A stretch of DNA of 64,000 nt from Gilliamella sp. N-G2. Its GTDB lineage: Bacteria; Pseudomonadota; Gammaproteobacteria; Enterobacterales; Orbaceae. The stretch lies in contig NZ_NAST01000013.1 in the NCBI RefSeq assembly GCF_002142215.1, forward strand, positions 21,176-85,175, given 5' to 3'. The position numbers were made by a program, and so were the translations under genes. Position 1 is the stretch's first letter. Each line of letters starts with the position of its first letter. Below the pieces are notes generated by a model. That model worked only from the letters and a program-made list of their open reading frames with translations, did no database searches and was not told where the DNA came from. Below, piece by piece: positions 9,441 to 19,390 of the stretch.

Positions 9441-10928
9441 ATGCAAAGAATAACTCGTATTGCTTTTGATCATAATAACATAGACAAGATGCAGTTACTG
9501 GAACAGTATAATTCTTTACTTTCAATACTTAAACCTCATTTGACCACAAGAACATTTTCAATTTTTGCTTCATCAAGATTAATAGAAAATAACCAATATA
9601 TTGCCTGGTATACTGATCTTGAAGGCCAACCTATATTGCTTAATGATATAGGTGACTCGTCGCAAAAAGCTGTAATTGAAGACGCCTTACATACTCGAAT
9701 CAATGATATTGAGACTACAGTCAAATTAATTTCTTTAGATAATGAACAAAAAGCTTTAGTGTCTTCATGGTTATCAAGAATTAAAAGTCCAAATAATCAA
9801 ATTTATGTAATTAATAATGAACCAGTTATTATTGATACTTTTGAACCAATTGTATTACCTGAACCGCCAATTGTCGCACCAAAAAGTTTTTGGCGATGGT
9901 GGTATTCCTTAATTTTAGTTTTACTTTTATTATTAATTTTAGGTTTGTTATGGTTCTTTCTTAATCCTTTCAAAAAGACTAGCAACAAAGTGGAACCAAT
10001 CGTCGAACCAGCGATTACACAACCAATTGAACCGAAAAAAACGGAACTAACCGTTGAATTTGCAAAACAGCCAGAACTTGTCATTAAACCTAAACCTGAA
10101 TTAAAATCAGAACCACAGGTTTCAGAGCCACAACCTGTAGTTGTACCTGACCCAACACCAGAGTCGGTTAGCAAATCAGAACCTAAACCAGCGCCAAAAG
10201 TAAAAAATCCACCAAATTGTATTACTAAGGAAGAATTGGTAAAAAATACTAATCCATCCAAAATGGCGTTGATCTTTGATAATTCTTTATCAATGACGGT
10301 AACATTAGCAGAGCCTCCTTCACAAGTTCAGCAATATTTTAATTATTTAACTCATGGCTATCCTAGCTATATGCCTGCATCAGAAAGAATTGCGTATGAA
10401 AAACGGATGTCTCGACTACCGACTCGTTTATCAACCAGTAAAAAAGTGGCATTGACTAGTATCGATAAAATTCAACAAAATATTAATATAGCATTAGTGG
10501 CATTAAATAGTTGTCCAGCGGCAGATACAACACCATTTTATAATTATTCAGGCAGAGGCGCTTTAAAAAGTAAAATTAATCGATTAACACCAAGTGCAGC
10601 TGGTGGCGGAGGTACACCACTTTATAGCGGATTAGAAAAAGCAAGTAAGATGCTTGATGGTGTAAAACGAGATGATTATATCCTTATAATTAGTGATGGC
10701 GATGATAATTGCTCAAGAAATAATATTTGCACGTTAGCTAATTATATTGCAGCTCAAAAACCTCGACTCAAGATAAATATCGTTGATATAGCGGGTGAAC
10801 ATAAAATAGATTGTGTAGCTAATGCTACTCGAGGCAAAGTTTATATCGCACAAAGTCCTAAGGATATGATTAGACAGATGAATAAAGCTGTATCTGATTT
10901 AAAAATTAATCGTCCTGTTTGTCAGTAA
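9441..10928 (+). CDS. Membrane-anchored von Willebrand A protein, copy 2
   Basis: 495 residues with the same layout as the preceding gene: N-terminal domain with WYTDLEGQPILL, SFWRWWY before a single membrane segment (about 153-176), then VWA (about 272-490) with MIDAS DNSLS and ISDGDDNC. It differs in having a long proline/glutamate-rich linker (about 190-255, repeats of the form KSEP, EPQP, EPKP) that could span part of the cell wall. It is 102 bases downstream of copy 1 and probably arose by tandem duplication. A strong hairpin terminator follows, so it appears to be the last gene of the cluster. Confidence 0.78.
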   Translation: MQRITRIAFDHNNIDKMQLLEQYNSLLSILKPHLTTRTFSIFASSRLIENNQYIAWYTDLEGQPILLNDIGDSSQKAVIEDALHTRINDIETTVKLISLDNEQKALVSSWLSRIKSPNNQIYVINNEPVIIDTFEPIVLPEPPIVAPKSFWRWWYSLILVLLLLLILGLLWFFLNPFKKTSNKVEPIVEPAITQPIEPKKTELTVEFAKQPELVIKPKPELKSEPQVSEPQPVVVPDPTPESVSKSEPKPAPKVKNPPNCITKEELVKNTNPSKMALIFDNSLSMTVTLAEPPSQVQQYFNYLTHGYPSYMPASERIAYEKRMSRLPTRLSTSKKVALTSIDKIQQNINIALVALNSCPAADTTPFYNYSGRGALKSKINRLTPSAAGGGGTPLYSGLEKASKMLDGVKRDDYILIISDGDDNCSRNNICTLANYIAAQKPRLKINIVDIAGEHKIDCVANATRGKVYIAQSPKDMIRQMNKAVSDLKINRPVCQ

Positions 10929-11020
10929 ACAGATAAATAAAATTGATAATGCCGAATTATTAGTACTAAATTTTACTCAATAGTTATCTTTAATAAAAAT
11001 AACAATTAAAAATAGTAAAA

Positions 11021-11047
11021 AACCAGACAAAATGTCTGGTTTTTTTA
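11021..11047. terminator. Intrinsic terminator after the VWA cluster
   Basis: A 9-bp perfect stem (AACCAGACA / TGTCTGGTT) with an AAA loop is followed by seven T on the plus strand and preceded by A on the other side. It can stop the VWA operon and, before the island inserted, would also have served gyrB from the other direction. Confidence 0.9.
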
Positions 11048-11051
11048 TTAA

Positions 11052-11056
11052 ACAAT
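11052..11056. repeat. Target-site duplication, left copy (ACAAT)
   Basis: ACAAT directly precedes the left terminal TGTCGGATCCGG, and an identical ACAAT follows the right terminal ACA at 16927-16931. Removing the element and one copy restores a continuous AAACAATTGTTATTAG junction at the gyrB 3' end. Confidence 0.85.
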
Positions 11057-11191
11057 TGTCGGATCCGGGAATTAATGAAATGACGTATCAACTATATCAA
11101 GGACTTTCAATTATTATCGGATTTTTATATTTACTAAAAATCCGGTAATTTGCGATATGTGCAGGTATAAATCCTGTAATTAATAAAATTC
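11057..11191. repeat. Distal (left) transposon end with spaced 21-bp repeats
   Basis: After the terminal TGTCGG come copies of the 21-bp motif at 11063-11083, 11140-11160 and 11171-11191 on the plus strand and one inverted copy at 11102-11122. The shared core is ATCC(G/T)GTAAT...(T)GAAAT, with mismatches increasing inward. Copies are spaced out and not abutting, like the left end of Tn7. They are probable transposase binding sites. Positions 11192-11256 show nothing else. Confidence 0.72.
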
Positions 11192-11256
11192 TTGATGTTT
11201 TCTATTTTGGTAGATTTTGATGATTCAATATCATATAAAACATGAAAATAGATCTT

Positions 11257-12831
11257 CTAAGAATTATTATGTATTGTTAAAATATTTTTTATTACTTTAC
11301 CTAATGCTTCCCCTAAAAGAGGAGGCACTGCGTTACCAACTTGAGTATATTGTGGTACCTCAAATTTTCTATATTCTCCGCCTGTAGTCACTTTAGATCG
11401 AAAAATAAAGTTATCAGGAAATGATTGTATTCTAGCCATTTCACGAACAGTTAATGTTCTCAATTCATTTTTATCATAATGACATATATCATCAGGTATA
11501 GATAATGTTGTAAATGCTGGCTGATCTTCTATTAAAGCTCTTTGGGTATTTTTTTTGTTTTCAATTTCACAATATAATTTATAATATTTTTTTATCAAAA
11601 TTGGATTTCAATATTCCTTCGTTAGTAAGCAATTCTTGTTTAATTATCTCTTTTTTAGCTGTATTACTAAGTATTTTGATTTGTTGCTTAAGAAGATCCA
11701 TAACTTCTTTTTTAGAGTCTTTACTTATTGTTTCAATAACTTGATATAATCTAAACCTCTGCTTAGTTAATAGTTTATGATTACGTCTTTCATTATTTGA
11801 AATCTTGTTTGCTTTTCCCTGTCTTTTAATCTTTAGTTTACTATTAATATATTTGATATAAGGGGATATCTTTTTTTCTTCTCCTTGAGATTTTAAGTCA
11901 TCAATTGCATCTTTAACTGAATGAAAATTATCAATAAAACTTACTAGAGGATTTAAAAAGCTGCCTATAAATTTTGAAAAATCCTTTTCAACATCCCAAC
12001 ATTTTAAATGGCTGTAATCTATTGTTTCTAAATTAGTATCACTATTGCTTATGAGTTTTTTCGCAGATTGGAAAAGTTGTTTTTCAGTATCATTTAAATT
12101 TTTCTCAATAGTATTATAATAGTCTATTCTGACTCCAATAAGAATAAATCTAGGGCGATTTTGTGGGACGCCTGTATTTTCGCATTAACAACCAAACATA
12201 GAGGTAGATATTTTTGCTTAGCAAAAACTTTAGATACTTCAAACCATGCATGATATTTTTTTGTATTATCATCTTTAGTTACAAAAGGACTAAGGATACC
12301 ACTGACATTTTCCAGTAAAACAATTTTGGGGTTTATTTTTTTGACAAAATCTGCAAACTCTATCGGCAATGTATTTCTGTCGTGATCTTTCTCACGTAAA
12401 CCCGCTAGACTGAAACTTTGACAAGGTGGTCCGCCTGCAATAAGATCGATATCATGACTTTTTATTTTTTCTATTAATTGTGAGTTTTTTTCTAAGAAAA
12501 TATTAAGCTCTCTGATGTTTCCAACAATAAGAGTTTTATTTAAATCAATATTTTCATTTAATTCAGAATATCTATTTTTAGTATTAATTGAAGGAAAAGA
12601 TCTAGGATCTTCTCTCAATCTTTTTCCTATTTCATCCAGAGGAAAATTACTTGATAGCCATAGTGTATGTATTGGAGATTTATTTTTGGTTAAGTCTTCA
12701 TTAAAAAAATTATAAGCATAGGTTTCTGCAGCCATTGGTGATAATTCATTTGCCATAATTAGCTCAAATCCAACAGATTGTAAACCTAGAGATAAACCAC
12801 CACACCCTGAAAATAGTTCAATATATTTCAC
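11257..12831 (-). pseudogene. DNA cytosine-5 methyltransferase with two compensating frameshifts
   Basis: Reading from 12831, residues 1-220 carry m5C methylase motif I (YIELFSGCGGLSLG), motif IV with the catalytic cysteine (GGPPCQSF, Cys137) and motif VI (ENVSG). At about 12173 one base is missing, in motif VIII: the expected GVPQNRPRFILIG continues only in another frame, which stays open through the linker to about 11583. A second shift, in a run of seven A (minus strand) at 11587-11593, returns to the first frame for motifs IX-X (RTLTVREMARIQSFP...YTQVGNAVPP), ending at 11257. Intact length would be about 525 residues. Inactive as read unless the A7 shift or both shifts are assembly errors or phase-variable. 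It is divergent from the EcoRII-like fragment, forming a type II pair. Confidence 0.85.
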
Positions 12832-12921
12832 AATTTATAAGTATCAACATAAATATTTATAGCTATATTACGTCAAATAAATAAAATAGTCCAGGGTATA
12901 TATAAAATTAAGGATAAAATA

Positions 12922-13297
12922 GTGAAAAAATATAAAGAATCGTTTATTAAAACGTTAACACAATCTGATGTAGATTTACATAAATCTAATCAGCATGAGT
13001 TACATGGCGTCAGTAAGTTAGAAAGTCTTTTTGGTAAAATTCTTGATGACCAAAAACTCAGTATTTCAGCTTCATTTTCAATTGTGAATACCCCCCCCTA
13101 AACCTATACATCTTACCTGGTATAATTCAAGATCCGGTTCGGGTCGACATGAATATCGTTTATATTATGATAAATATATAAATGAGTGTAAACCCGGGGA
13201 TAATTTTTTTATTGGCGTAACCCTTGATAATCTTTATGAGATCATCATTTTTCCTGATCAACAAGATAAGTATGATGAATGGACCAAAATTGATTAA
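12922..13297 (+). pseudogene. EcoRII-N/B3-like restriction enzyme DNA-binding domain, frameshifted in a C8 tract
   Basis: Starts GTG with AAGGA at 12910-12914. The first 59 codons read to a stop immediately after eight C (13091-13098). Reading one base out, the frame continues PKPIHLTWYNSRSGSGRHEYR... to TAA at 13297. Together they resemble the B3-like effector domain of EcoRII (YNSR..G.R.EYR pattern, HELHGVSKLESLFG). With seven (or ten) C the frame would be whole, giving about 124 residues. No nuclease domain follows, so either the enzyme is truncated or the nuclease lay elsewhere. The gene faces away from the methyltransferase and 90 bp separate their starts. The EcoRII-N call is from motif memory, moderately sure. 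Confidence 0.65.
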
Positions 13298-13374
13298 TAA
13301 TAACTAAAGTCATCGAGCTATTAATAATAATTTTTTCAAGCATTATTAGACTTAATATGGATAAGTAAACATAC

Positions 13375-13423
13375 TATTTGTATCTAGTTGAACTTTAACT
13401 TTAACCAGATACAAATATTTTTT
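13375..13423. terminator. Hairpin between the restriction fragment and the DUF262 gene
   Basis: A 10-bp perfect stem (ATTTGTATCT at 13375-13384, AGATACAAAT at 13407-13416) is followed by a T-rich run on the plus strand. It lies between convergent genes and would terminate the restriction-gene transcript. The minus-strand side lacks a T run. Confidence 0.6.
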
Positions 13424-14564
13424 AACAAGAATCGTGGATAAAAGCTTCTATTACTTTTCCTCTATTTGCTCGAGGTTCAGCATCGTTAACACCTTGACGT
13501 GATGCTTCAAAATATAATATATCACCAGGTGTTTTTTCTTTATAGTTTTCTTTGTCTCCCAAATACTCATAATATGTTTTTTCAAAATCATCTAATTTGG
13601 ACTTTAGAGCTACAAGGTTTATCGAATCTAATGGTTGATTTGTATTCAGATTGAATTTATATAACTCAATGATAAGTGTAAATATATTTGATTTAGTAAA
13701 CCACATTGAATCACTACTTAAGCGTATACTTTCAATAAATTGGATAATCTCAACTAATTTTTGTTCATATTCAAAGGCTTTTGGGAATTCACCGTTATAT
13801 TCTTGAATGTAAAATTCGTTTTTACTTACCCTATTGAAATATACCCCATTTTCTAAAAATGTAGAAAGCAAGGTAATTATATATTGTAAAGCTAGCATTC
13901 TATCAATATCATTATCACTAAAAATATTTGATTTTTTTACAAAAAAATTGTGTAATAATTCTCGATTATTTTCATCTAATTTATACTCAATAATTGAATA
14001 ATCAATATCACATTCTTTTTCAATTATCTGTTTTGCAAATAATATAAACTCACTATCTCCATATTGTGCATGACTTTTTTCTATTTGATTTAGAGAGTAT
14101 TCGGAACTATTAATTCGTTGAAAAATATTTTTAATTTGTTCGGGGGTTGCATTTTTTAAATATCTAATTGAAACTTCAAAATTCAAAAAATCTCTTTTTT
14201 CGATATCAGATAGTTCTTTAAATGATTTTAGTTTTTTTATCTTTTGGGCAAAAATGTCCTTAGCTTCAATATAATTAACAATTGTCGTAGTTCTCTGTTG
14301 ACCATCGACGACAATATCACTAAATTTTAGCGTTTCAGAATCCATTTCACCTGGCGCTATATAAATTTCAGGGAATGGGTAATTTAATAAAATTGTTTCA
14401 ATAAAATTAATTTTATGCTGTTTTTTCCAGACCAGTTTCCTTTGAAAACTAGGCCTAACATCCCATTCATCTTTTTTGACTTTATTATAAATTTCTATAA
14501 TTTTATAATTATTTGCAGGAACACTGGCATCCAATTTTATTTGTTGATTTTCAGTTTGCAACAT
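13422..14564 (-). CDS. DUF262-domain protein (GmrS-like N-terminal domain)
   Basis: 380 residues from the ATG at 14564, chosen over an upstream TTG because AGAGG sits 9 bases before it. The N-terminal DUF262 domain shows RPSFQRKLVWKKQHKINFIETILL (split: RPSFQRKLVW, then IETILLNYPFPEIYI) and the hallmark DGQQRTTTI (about 70-80). This fold occurs in type IV restriction enzymes (GmrSD) and other defence proteins, where the DGQQR loop is important for nucleotide hydrolysis. I see no DUF1524/HNH nuclease motif in the C-terminal half, so it is not a complete GmrSD. Its start overlaps the upstream nucleotidyltransferase gene by 14 bases, indicating co-translation and a functional pair. Intact, unlike its neighbours in the island. 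Confidence 0.8.
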   Translation of the reverse strand: MLQTENQQIKLDASVPANNYKIIEIYNKVKKDEWDVRPSFQRKLVWKKQHKINFIETILLNYPFPEIYIAPGEMDSETLKFSDIVVDGQQRTTTIVNYIEAKDIFAQKIKKLKSFKELSDIEKRDFLNFEVSIRYLKNATPEQIKNIFQRINSSEYSLNQIEKSHAQYGDSEFILFAKQIIEKECDIDYSIIEYKLDENNRELLHNFFVKKSNIFSDNDIDRMLALQYIITLLSTFLENGVYFNRVSKNEFYIQEYNGEFPKAFEYEQKLVEIIQFIESIRLSSDSMWFTKSNIFTLIIELYKFNLNTNQPLDSINLVALKSKLDDFEKTYYEYLGDKENYKEKTPGDILYFEASRQGVNDAEPRANRGKVIEAFIHDSC

Positions 14565-15249
14565 TAGGTTCAACCTCTGTTTTAAGTTTTAATTTAGTTA
14601 AATTTCTGCTTTGATAGTCAAGAAAAAAAAACCAATTCTCATAAATTGCTAGTCCAATTTTTCTAGAAAATACTTTTTTTATTTCTTTATTAAAGTCACT
14701 AAATTTTTTATTGTTACGGCATATTTCAAACTCGTTAGGTTTAAAATCAGCTCTAAACCATCCTTGAGATAAGTATTTGTAATATTTAAATTGATTTTCA
14801 TGAATCACATACTTTTTTGGTGGTGTAAAATTGTTATCAAGAAAAGTATATTCTTTGGGATTTGAATGGAAGTGTGTTCCTTTCCAACAATTATTGAGAC
14901 CATCAGTAAAGTTATAAAGTTCCTGTTTTAGCTCTATGAATAAATTCTGATTGATAATCGCTATATCAATATCCGACGACTCGTTAAAGTCTCTATAATT
15001 TTTTTGGGGATTTAAACTAAAACCAAGTTGAGCAGAACCGACTATGATAAAATCCTTGTAGTTAATATTGAAGTAATTTTTTAATATTTCAGCTAGTTTT
15101 TGCTCTTTATCTTGATTATCTAAAAAAATATATGCAGGGGTACGAATAAGATGTTTATGTATTAGCCATTCCATATCATTTCTTGTAGAAGATAAATCTT
15201 TAAAGAAGGTGTTTTTTCTATTGGTGATTTCTTGGTTTACCATTAGCAT
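14551..15249 (-). CDS. Nucleotidyltransferase-fold protein paired with DUF262
   Basis: 232 residues from the ATG at 15249 (AAGG 8 bases upstream); a longer reading start would run into the preceding pseudogene. The minimal nucleotidyltransferase motif is visible: Gly71-Ser72 (VGSAQLGFSL), then Asp93 and Asp95 in SDIDIAII. Such domains transfer nucleotides to proteins, RNA or small molecules and are common in toxin-antitoxin and antiphage systems. The C-terminal half (about 110-232) is basic and aromatic and is not assigned. Overlap with the DUF262 gene suggests a two-component unit: a modifying enzyme plus a nucleotide-sensing effector. The function is inferred only from folds and location in a transposon cargo zone. 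Confidence 0.75.
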   Translation of the reverse strand: MLMVNQEITNRKNTFFKDLSSTRNDMEWLIHKHLIRTPAYIFLDNQDKEQKLAEILKNYFNINYKDFIIVGSAQLGFSLNPQKNYRDFNESSDIDIAIINQNLFIELKQELYNFTDGLNNCWKGTHFHSNPKEYTFLDNNFTPPKKYVIHENQFKYYKYLSQGWFRADFKPNEFEICRNNKKFSDFNKEIKKVFSRKIGLAIYENWFFFLDYQSRNLTKLKLKTEVEPNVAN

Positions 15250-15274
15250 AAATATTGCCTTGATCCCTTTGGTT

Positions 15275-16537
15275 CTATAGTATAGCAAAATTTGAAATAT
15301 ATATGTAGGGTGTTTTTTTGTACACAACTTGTTTTAATCCTAGCGTTAACTTTTGATATACATCTGACATATTTTCTAATTTAGCCATTAGTTTTTTTGA
15401 AGATATTCCTTTTTCTTTAGCAAGCTTAGATAAAATAATATAATTTTTATTGAATGTTTTGATATTGTCTTCTGTGATCCACCGAGTATTATTTCGTTTA
15501 ATTATAGTATATGGCATAAGTTGATGATTAACTAACTCGTAAGCAAATTGCTGACTAATAGTTAATTTTTTTGCTATTTCAGGAATAGTCATATAAGTAT
15601 GTTACTTCGTTTTTTGATTAACCCAACTAATGAGTGCTTTTGTTGGAATATGGATATCCCTTAGTGTCGGTCTATCGATATCTAGCATAACTGTAGGTAA
15701 CTCTTGATTTATCATTGCGCTAATGACTTCGTTATATGCTTCTTTTATTCAATTACCAATAAGTCTCATCGCATCAGGTAAAGCTAACGAATCTTTTAAA
15801 TCGGCAGAATGTAATGCATGTTTTAAAATACGCTGTAAATAATCCTCAATTTCTGATTGTAAAAATAACCATGCCTTTCCTTTTGAGACTCTATTTTCAA
15901 TAGCGTTGGCATATTTTTCAACTATATGAGTTAGACTATTATATTTATCTTCTAAATACCGATAAGCCGCCTCTGGCGCAATAGTGAAGTTGAAATGATT
16001 ATTTTTTATTAAACTATTGAGTTGTCTTTTAGTGGTTCCTAATAAAAGGCAAACTTTTTTTAATGAAATTGTGCCTTGTAACATAGGTAATTGTTTGATG
16101 ATATCTGGCTTATAATATAAACGATAATATCTAGGTTTATGATGCTCCATAAAATATTGTTCATTATAGATAGTTTCCGAACGAATAAATCCTTTTGCTG
16201 TAGCTTTAATAATCAGTGATTCGGTAAGTTTAAATTGAGCTTTAACTTTTGAAATAAAGAGCCATGCATGATTAGCCAATATTGATTTTGAGAACAACGT
16301 GTTTTTATCCGTAATATGATTTCGCCAATATAAATTAATGAACTCATCAAGGTAACGTTTATATTCAGAAAATAAATCAGACTTAAAGCACCGATTAAAT
16401 TGACGATAAAAAGGCATTAACTTTTTAGAGTATTTATCAATCGAGTGGATAAAATGATTTAAAAAATACCAAAATCCCTCTTTGCCGCCGAATAATATAT
16501 GAGCTAGTCGTTCAGAGATAATAATATTATCCCGCAT
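15275..16537 (-). pseudogene. TniQ-like (Tn7/Tn5053 targeting) gene with two in-frame stops
   Basis: One reading frame spans 421 codons from ATG 16537 to the stop at 15275 and is interrupted only by TGA at 15751-15749 and TAA at 15604-15602; no frameshift is needed. The pieces join smoothly: a helical N-part (ISERLAHILFGG), a first helix-turn-helix (ISLKKVCLLLGTTKRQLNSLI), a linker ending IPTKALISWVNQKTK, then a second helix-turn-helix (TIPEIAKKLTISQQFAYELV) and ISKLAKEKGISSKKL-type tail (LSKLAKEKGISSKKLM). Repeated winged HTH units of this style are typical of the C-terminal part of TniQ/TnsD-like targeting proteins. In-frame codons upstream of the ATG (IISPKNIQFAEK) also look like coding, so the N-terminus may be lost. 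It reads inward from the transposon right end. The family call is tentative; the broken state is clear. Confidence 0.55.
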
Positions 16538-16830
16538 AGTAATACTCTGTTTTTCTGCAAATTGAATATTTTTGGGCGAAATAATTAAAAAAATAAAATA
16601 TACTATTTTTAACTTATTAATATGATTAAGTTTATCTATTGTTTTATGATTTGTTTTTTTATTTTTATACTCTATTCAATCATTATCTTATAAATTTATT
16701 TTAGGAATATTGTTTGGAATAATTCTATATGTATCAATTAAGTTTTACATTATAACTTATAAAGCAATTATTTTTGATGCTAACAATATAATAAAACGTC
16801 GAAATTATTTCGATATTAATGTGACATAAG
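16538..16830. other. Non-coding AT-rich stretch inside the island
   Basis: No convincing open frame beyond the few in-frame codons (about 16538-16580, minus strand) that may be the remnant 5' end of the TniQ-like gene. Very AT-rich, with long T runs. In Tn7-like elements this space next to the right end holds the tnsA start and promoter; here nothing of a transposase can be read. Confidence 0.5.
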
Positions 16831-16856
16831 AAAAAACCAGACATTGAATCTGGTTT
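16831..16856 (-). terminator. Terminator downstream of gyrB, inside the island end
   Basis: An 8-bp stem (AAACCAGA at 16834-16841 with TCTGGTTT at 16849-16856) is followed on the minus strand by a T-rich run. gyrB transcription crossing the transposon end would stop here. The stem resembles the terminator at 11021-11047 (shared AAAAAACCAGACA), so it may have been copied from or selected to replace the one displaced by the insertion. Confidence 0.7.
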
Positions 16857-16857
16857 G

Positions 16858-16926
16858 ATATTTCAGTAATTACCGGATTTTATTTCACATACTCCGGATT
16901 TATTTCACTTATTACCGGATCCGACA
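16858..16926. repeat. gyrB-proximal (right) transposon end with three abutting 21-bp repeats
   Basis: Three copies of the 21-bp motif lie head to tail at 16900-16920, 16879-16899 and 16858-16878 (minus-strand reading ATCCGG(T/A)...TGAAAT), directly inside the terminal TGTCGG. There are no spacer bases between them. Dense abutting sites at the end nearest the target gene match the right end of Tn7, where TnsB sites overlap. Confidence 0.82.
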
Positions 16927-16931
16927 ACAAT
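16927..16931. repeat. Target-site duplication, right copy (ACAAT)
   Basis: Identical to 11052-11056. It lies 5 bases past the gyrB stop codon (16937-16939 on the minus strand). Confidence 0.85.
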
Positions 16932-16936
16932 TGTTA

Positions 16937-19372
<2,436 letters not shown>

Positions 19373-19390
19373 TTATATCATTCTATATAT

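Larger units (their letters stand above)
11057..16926. mobile_element. Degenerate Tn7/Tn5053-like transposon island at the gyrB 3' end
   Basis: 5,870 bp bounded by 12-bp identical inverted ends (TGTCGGATCCGG) and a 5-bp target duplication. Ends begin TG and close CA. Each end carries several copies of a 21-bp motif (ATCCGG...TGAAAT): three abutting copies at the gyrB-proximal end, but scattered copies at the distal end. This asymmetry, the 5-bp duplication, insertion just past the stop codon of a conserved gene and a TniQ-like gene reading inward from the dense end are all features of Tn7-like elements. No TnsA, TnsB or TnsC homologue is present, so it is non-autonomous or decayed. Cargo: broken restriction-modification genes and an NTase-DUF262 pair. 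The boundaries are directly visible; the family assignment is inference. Confidence 0.8.

Noticed and set aside
9803..10261. 152-codon minus-strand open frame opposite VWA copy 2
   Set aside because: It mirrors the Pro/Glu-rich linker and has low-complexity Gly/Ser composition; a shadow of the real gene.
13422..14564. Complete GmrSD type IV restriction enzyme
   Set aside because: Only the DUF262 half is evident; the HNH/DUF1524 nuclease motif is not seen in this protein or its neighbours.
15602..15751. Stop-codon readthrough or selenocysteine at the TGA in the TniQ-like frame
   Set aside because: A second, TAA stop lies in the same frame and no selenocysteine-insertion element is seen; simple gene decay is more likely.
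11057..16926. Island ends as an IS21-family element
   Set aside because: IS21 ends also begin TG and hold repeats, but no IstA or IstB is present and a TniQ-like gene, 5-bp duplication and asymmetric dense/sparse ends fit a Tn7-like element better. IS21 remains a fallback.
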